This document shows, piece by piece, positions 57,754-64,000 of a stretch of 64,000 nt of DNA. The stretch spans positions 138,641 to 202,640 of the forward strand of contig CM031603.1 of NCBI GenBank assembly GCA_018398815.1, given 5' to 3'. Positions within the stretch are counted from its first letter, which is position 1. Every line of letters starts with the position of its first letter. The position numbers and the translations under genes are program-made. Source of the stretch: Conus ventricosus (lineage: Eukaryota; Mollusca; Gastropoda; Neogastropoda; Conidae). The notes under the pieces are model-generated. The model saw nothing but the letters and a program-made list of their open reading frames with translations. It had not been told where the DNA came from and ran no database searches.

Positions 57754-60700
57754 GTGAAACATGAGCACGATGACGAAATTAGCATTGGGTTGTCCGGGGT
57801 GAAAAGGCGAGGGTCAGATATGATCACGGATGAAACGATTGATTTCAATCATTCTTCTAATAATGTTTGTGTTTCTTCTTTTGATAATGTTGTTTTTTCT
57901 CATTCTTGTACATTAAACAAGCGTACTGGTGTAATGAACGAGAAAGAAGATGTACATGTCTACAATGAAGTAAACAATGATGTGTTTCATGAAGTCAATG
58001 AAAAAACAGGTGGTGCGGGTTTGTATCAAAAGGAAAGAAGTGATGTCAGTGTGGAAAGTGATGTTTGCGAGAGTGTACATGAACGCATGGATGACCACGG
58101 AACAAATGATGTTGATATGAAGGATAATGTATCATCGATATTTTCTAGTTCACACAGTATTGCTTGTGATTGTAATAGTTATTCCTTTTTACACTGGAAT
58201 GTGAATGGAATCCTTTCTAAAATTCATCAAAGAGATTTCTGTCGTATCTATCCAAATTCGACTTTATATGTCTCGTAGAAACGTTTGTAGAGAATCTGAC
58301 GTTTAACATTTTCACAAAACTATACAATGTTTATGAAACCAGCGTTAAAACTTTCAAGTCAAGGGAGACGATCCGGGGGCATTATGTGCCTCGTTAGGAA
58401 TGAGATGATGCCTTTCATACATGAAATCAAAGTTGATAATCGCAATGTGCTTTTGTTTCTGATTGAAAAGAATTTACTTGGTTTAACAGATAATGTTTTG
58501 TATGTGTGTTCTTATGTACCACCTGAAGGCTCGCCTTTGTATAACTTACTTAGATATTGATAATGGCATTAGTTCACTTGAAGAATGTATTGTTGACTGT
58601 ATGCTTGAACATGTAACGTGCATGTGATCCTCTCTGGTGATTTAAACAGTAGAACTGCAAATTTTTCTCCCGATATTTTACATGATGATGAATTTGGTAC
58701 TAATATCGAAAGTCGCTCTGTATATTCTGATAGAAAATCGGCTGACCAGATACTGAATCACTATGGGAATGTTTGTTGAATATGTGCGCTGCTCTTGGTT
58801 TTTATATTCTTAATGGTGTATGTAATGGAGACCTTGATGGACACTACACGTTTGTGTCTCAAACTGGAAATAGTGTCAATGATTATTTCTTGCTATCCAA
58901 GGAATTATTCTTCGTTGTTTCCTCCTCTTTGTAAATTAGTAGTTTCAGAGAGACTAGAATCTGATCACTTACCACTTGAATTTTATTTGAATGTGGTTAA
59001 CAATACTAAACCTTCTGCTAGAGCTGAAAATGTGAATAAGTATATTGAAAAGTTCGTGTGGAATTGCGATGTATCACAATCTTATATAGACGTAATGTAT
59101 TCTTCTGAAGTGTTAGTTTACTTAATTATGCCTTTAATTTGATTGACCATGACCACAATGAAGCTTTGAATGCTTTTATTCAAACTGTCAAAACGTATGG
59201 AGCTTGTATGAAGAAACGAATTTATTTTGACAATTCAAGTAAAAACAGTGACTGGTATGATAAAGAATGTAAATCAAGTAAGGCAAAAGCAAAACGTTTA
59301 TTACGAGTTTTTTGCACAACGAAAGATCCAGCCGACAGTGACGTTTACTGTGTAGCAAGAAGAGAATATAAGAATCTTCTACAGCGAAAAGAAAAAGAGC
59401 ATAATGATTTATTACTGGATAAATTAACTGGGTCCATTAATAATCAAAAAGATTCTGGGAAAATATACGTAGAATTTCTGTTAGAAGAAAGCAAGCTAAT
59501 AATGTTACAACAGATGATTGGTTTGAGCACTTTAAAGGTCTGCTTGAAAGAGATATGGTAACAGAAGAAAATTATACAGTTGTAAATAGAATGGATGACG
59601 AACAAGAGGAAAATGCTTACATGAATCGCCCTATATCTAGGGAAGAAGTTCTTTTCGCCATAAGAAAATTAAAGAATGGCAAAGCTGCTGGACCCGACGA
59701 GATTATCGGGAAATGATTAAAAATGTGGGAGAGCCAGTAGTTGATTTTTTCGTCAAGTTGTGTAATACTTTATTTGATAAAGGTGTATTTCCGGATAACT
59801 GGACAAAATCCATTGTTGTTCCTCTATTTAAAAAAGGAAACCCAAACGATCCAAACAACTATAGAGGCATATCTTTATGTGATACAAGCAGCAAGATTTA
59901 CAGCACTATAATAAACAACCGATTACAGGAATGGATGGAAGAGCAAAACCTTACAGGTGAACATCAGGCAGGTTTCAAAAAAGGCTATTCCACCATCGAT
60001 CATATGTTCACGCTGGTAGCCTTAATACAAAAACAATTTTGTATGAATCGTAAACTCTATGTAGCTTTTGTTGATTTTGAGAAAGCTTTCGACTCTATTG
60101 AAAGACATTTACTATGGCCTATTCTTTTAAAAAATGGAATAAAAGGGAAACTTTTTCGGTGTATTAATAGTATGTACATAAATGTCAAAAGTAGAATCCG
60201 ATCTGGGGATACGTTAACAGACTATATTAGCTGTACACGGGGCGTGAAACAAGGAGATGCTACTAGTCCCGGTATTATTTCATTATTCATCAATGAACTG
60301 GCATTAGAAGTAATCAGGTGTGGGAGACATGGTGCAAGGTTTACATATGATTATTTTGAATTATTCATTTTGTTATTGGCAGATGATGTAGTTTTATTGT
60401 CTGAAACAGTCGTTGGCTTACAAACGCAGTTAAATAGTCTTCATCGCTCAGCATCAGAACTTCATTTGAATGTAAATATGAACAAAAGCAATATAGTGGT
60501 GTTTAGAAAAGGAGGATATTTGGCAGCCAGAGAAAGATGGAATTATAATGGGGTCTTAATGCCTGTGGTAAATATATATAAATATTTAGGAATCTATTTC
60601 TCCACGAGACTGAGTTTTACTGCAGCATGCCAGGATCTTGTAAGCAGAGCCAAGAGGGCCTTATTGTGTGTATTGCAAAATTTGTACAAATTGAAGAATA

Positions 60701-61451
60701 ATTCTCTTGATCTTTATTTAAAGTTATTTGATGCTCAAATTCAACCGATTGTTCAATATGGTGCCGAGATATGGGGTCTTGAAAATGCAGCTCTTTATCC
60801 TGAAAAATTACATATGTTCGCACTTAAAAAGTTCTTAGGAGTTGAAATGAGAACACCAAATGATCTTATCTATGGGGAGACGAACAGGTATCCTATCTAT
60901 ATAAATTCAGCAGTGCAGTGTATTAGATACTGGTTAAAATTAACACGATTAGAAGAGTGCAGATTACCGCGGAAAGCCTATAGAATGTTATTTGATTTAG
61001 ATGTACGGAATAAAAGAAATTGGGTTTCAAATATTCGATGCAAATTATATACGTATGGTTTTGGCTACGTATGGGTGAACCAAGGAGTTGAAGAAATAAG
61101 TCTCTTTTTGAATCATTTTAAAGACAGATTGATATTGTGTAGGTGGCAAGAATGGGACTTCCATGTAAATAACAGTGAACGGTTTCAAACATATAGAACG
61201 TTTTGTACTGTAAATGATGATAAAACCTACTTGAAGTTGAAATTAGATAGGCACTTGAAATTTATATGACAAGATTTAGGTTTGGTGTGTCTGAAATTGC
61301 GTGTCACTACTATCGTTATAGATCACATACAGAAGCAGATTTGATTTGTCCATTGTGTAGAATTACCAAGGAAGATGAAATTCATTTTCTTTTGTGCTGT
61401 CCAACATTAAATGATTTACGAAAACAATATATACCTTTAAAAGTTTTTTAG
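57754..61451 (+). pseudogene. LINE ORF2: APE endonuclease, reverse transcriptase and C-terminal finger, frameshifted
   Basis: After a charged N-terminal region, the endonuclease starts SFLHWNVNGILSKI (~58180-58220). ICLVETFVENLTF follows in another frame, then RRSGGIMCLVRNE (58366-58405), the catalytic SGDLNSRTA (~58630-58660) and ESDHLPLEF (58957-58983), all typical of APE endonucleases. The RT runs from NGKAAGPDE (~59675) through the intact 518-codon frame 59713-61269, with VDFEKAFDS (motif A, ~60069-60096), GVKQGDATSPG (motif B, 60241-60273) and LADDVVLL (motif C, ~60376-60400). It ends with a finger CPLCRITKEDEIHFLLCC (~61347-61402). Breaks occur near 58255, 58350, 58555, 58620, 58770, 59140, 59560, 59706 and 61265, mostly single-base. 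No start codon is secure. Confidence 0.88.
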
Positions 61452-61716
61452 CATCCCAGCCAGTTTCGATTGACTTTACTGTTGGCGTCTAAAAATGAAA
61501 AACATTGTCAGAAATGTATCAATATTCTTGTACAAAGCGTTTTAAAATACGATCTGCAGCTATGTCTTAATATCTTGAAATATGTGTGCATATATGACTG
61601 TGTGTATAAGTCATAAGAAAGATGCAAAGTTTGTAAAGTTTTTTCAACTGGAAAGTGTACCCCATCATGAGGGGCAATGGCCTATGCATGATTAAATTAT
61701 CCGAATCCGAATCCGA

Positions 61717-61723
61717 ATCCGAA

Positions 61724-61789
<66 letters not shown>

Positions 61790-61795
61790 TATGCA
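61717..61795. repeat. (TC)n at the 3' junction of the LINE
   Basis: TC repeats with three TTC/TCC interruptions, joined directly to the ATCCGA tail. Confidence 0.93.
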
Positions 61796-62109
61796 TGTAT
61801 CTATCTATTTATCACATTTATTAGACAGATGTAGATGCTCAAGGATAAATAAAGCAAGCGAAAAAGACAACGCGTATATGATTCACGTGTGATGAATACG
61901 AGCCAAATGAGAAAAAACAGCAAAGTGGGACAGATAAGGAATGAGCCAAATGAGAATAAACAGCAAAGTGGGACAGATAAGGAACGAGGCAGGTAGATTC
62001 AGTTGCAATCTCACACACACACACATGCACACTGTCACAGACTTCTTAAACCGGATGTTCTTGTCCACCATTCGATGACGCTAAAAAGCTACCAGACTGT
62101 CACGAGCGT
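61796..62109. other. Unique DNA with a 43-bp direct duplication
   Basis: GAGCCAAATGAGAA...AACAGCAAAGTGGGACAG occurs twice (61900 and 61943). No gene is seen. Confidence 0.7.
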
Positions 62110-62715
62110 AAACGGATTAAAAAAGAAAAAGAAAAGAAAGAAAGGGCATGGAAAACAAGGGAGGGAACACATGTACTACCCATCAGACATACAGTGGGAT
62201 ACAAATACAGGGTTGACAGCACAAATTCCACAAATATTTCAAACAGTGAAAAACTGAATTCTAGCCTCACACTTAAATCAAATCAGTCAGGAGCCTGGCC
62301 TCAAAATGGGTGTTACACTCTTGTCTTTGTACTCAAGGGTAACACTCAAGAATGCTTTTGCACATGGTATACTACATGTACCAAAACTAGTGCCTGATAC
62401 GCAAGGTACTTCTCTACCACACTCCTCAAATTAGAACACACTCGCAGCTTTAAACAAACCCGTCCATAATATAAACGAAGTGTTACAAATATTTAGACAA
62501 ACAGACAAACGAGCAAAACCCTAATTTGCCTAAATCGTGAAAGTCCTCATCAAGGAAGAAAAAGGCCACCCAGACAGAAGAAAAACACTTTATATTACTG
62601 ACGTTTTCCCTTGATTTCCGTACCCCCCCCCCTTCCCCACCTTCCATGAAAAGCCGTTGTTGAGGCAAGTTCAAAAGGGGGAATCCTCCAAAATCCTGTG
62701 GCAGGATTTTATCCA
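62110..62715. repeat. Dispersed repeat family, copy 2
   Basis: Partner of 43900-44590; see there for shared blocks. Without the (AC)n interruption it is about 600 bp, probably the better representative. Confidence 0.6.
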
Positions 62716-63283
62716 AACTCTATCATGAGCTCTTTTAGTTAGCGCCGAGATTCCAGGCAGTTATTAACCCAATTTCACCATACACTTTAGCTGTCTCATG
62801 TCCGGGCAAAAGGCCTGACACCCGAAAGCCCAAACAACAGGCCCTAGATTCAACGCTCATCTTGCGCTGAATGTGAGAAGAGAAGTGATTACTACTTGTT
62901 TCCATTGTCCTGAATGTTGTTTATCTTGCCTGAAGAAGACCTAAGAGGTCGAAACGAGTCGAGTTTCGTCTTCTAATTTGTTTGTTGGACCTTGCATGAG
63001 TGAAGGTCAACAAAGCGTTCGATTCTAGAGTTACTATTCTGTAAAGTTCTTGTGCACAGAAAAGTTATATGACGATGCCAACTAATCTTATTATCAACTA
63101 TTATTCCTAGCACTTCGTGGCATGTAACCTGTTCAACAAGGTTCACCTTTAAGTTGTAGCAGGGGGAATTACGTTGTGAGATTTTGACCTTTTTTGGCTG
63201 GTTGTGGTAAGCATAAATTGTTTCTAAGGCGAGTCAACATGTCATCGAGTTCCGTCCATTATACGACCTTTAAATCATGCGCA
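62716..63283. other. Unique DNA with a dispersed TGAAGAAGACC motif
   Basis: 62880-62975 matches both arms of the inverted repeat at 32650-32950, including CATTGTCCTGAATGTTGTTT and CTGAAGAAGACC followed by GGTCGAAAC. Flanking DNA has no recognised gene. Confidence 0.6.
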
Positions 63284-64000
63284 ATGCGGTCACAGCCACA
63301 CAAAACAATACTCCCCATACTACAGACAGCCCCACAAAACAATGCTCCCTACACCACACACAGCCACACAAAACAATATTCCCCATACCACAGACAGCCA
63401 CACAAAACAATACTCCCCATACTACAGTCAGCACACAAAACAATATTCCCCATACCACAGACAGTCACACAAAACAATACTCCCATACTACAGTCAGCAC
63501 ACAAAACAATACTCCCCATACCACAGACAGCCACACAAAACAATACTCCCATACTACAGTCGGCACACAAAACAATACTCCCCATACTACAGTCAGCACA
63601 CAAAGCAATACTCCCCATATTACAGTCAGCACACAAAACAATACTCCCCATACCACAGACAGCCACACAAAACAATACTCCCATACTACAGTCAGCACAC
63701 AAAACAATACTCCCCATACTACAGTCAGCACACAAAACAATACTCCCCATACCACAGACAGTCACACAAAACAATACTCCCATACCACAGACAGCCACAC
63801 AAAACAATACTCCCTACACCACAGACAGTCACACAAAACAGTACTCCCTACACCACACACAGACACAGAAAACAATACTCCCTACACCACAGACAGTCAC
63901 ACAAAACAATATTCCCTACACCACACACAGTCACACAAAACAATACTCCCTACATCACAGACAGACACACAAAACAATACTCACTACATCACAGACAGAC
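63284..64000. repeat. 33/34-bp minisatellite, ~21 copies, continues past the window
   Basis: Units contain ACACAAAACAATACTCCCCA and TAC(T/C)ACAG(T/A)CAGC. In the last third CCCCATA becomes CCCTACA. Minus-strand ORFs reading repeated FCVAVCGMG are artefacts. Confidence 0.93.

Larger units (their letters stand above)
56529..61716 (+). mobile_element. Near full-length APE-type LINE with 2A peptide and L1-type ORF1
   Basis: About 5.2 kb in this order: 5' UTR (56529-56651), 2A-bearing ORF, ORF1, ORF2 with endonuclease and RT, C-terminal finger, 3' UTR with CCCC...GGGG hairpin (61660-61676) and a terminal hexamer repeat ATCCGA x4 (61698-61722). (TC)n directly borders both ends, consistent with insertion into a TC microsatellite. 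ORF1 is intact, while ORF2 has about five frame breaks, so the copy is relatively young but defective, or suffers from sequencing errors. The clade is not certain from sequence alone. Confidence 0.9.

Overview
This is eukaryotic DNA from a repeat-choked invertebrate genome. The evidence is interrupted genes with GT-AG and probable GC-AG introns, tRNA-derived SINEs, APE-type LINEs, long (AC)n/(TG)n/(TC)n tracts and minisatellites that fill well over half of the window. A LINE carrying a 2A peptide, a THAP-bearing terminal-inverted-repeat transposon and the abundance of dinucleotide arrays suggest a lophotrochozoan, most likely a marine mollusc (inference). Almost all long open reading frames here are artefacts of tandem repeats whose unit length is a multiple of three.

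Two host genes can be reconstructed, arranged head to head. SERINC (serine incorporator, SERINC5-like start) lies on the minus strand: exon 1 at 20876-20896, exon 2 at 13289-13456, exon 3 at 10988-11166. Later exons are missing, probably in or beyond the 1000-N gap. A mitochondrial-type glutaredoxin lies on the plus strand and appears complete in two exons, 21601-21921 and 31176-31271 (138 aa, CPFC active site), separated by a 9.25 kb intron. About 700 bp between the two start codons should hold a bidirectional promoter.

Layout: 1-5637 is a near copy of the glutaredoxin intron segment 25267 to about 30325 and stops at the 1000-N gap; this may be a falsely duplicated contig. 6638-9060 is short-period repeats and (AC)n. 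9071-10495 is the THAP/TIR transposon. 10790-13460 holds SERINC exons 3 and 2 among minisatellites. 15400-20275 is one decayed LINE pol copy in which successive short segments have each grown into their own minisatellite. 21.6-31.3 kb is the glutaredoxin gene, whose last exon is preceded by 16 tandem decoys of its own 3' splice site. 31.8-49 kb is mostly minisatellites with a LINE 3' end, a tRNA-like SINE and a foldback. 49.67-50.8 kb and 56.5-61.7 kb are two related LINE copies, each bounded on both sides by the same type of dinucleotide microsatellite; the longer one encodes 2A, an L1-type ORF1, APE endonuclease and RT but is broken by several frameshifts. 51.2-55.3 kb and 63.28-64 kb are further minisatellites.

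The most unusual theme is minisatellite birth from functional sequence: exon-edge arrays at two unrelated genes, and colinear expansion along a retrotransposon.
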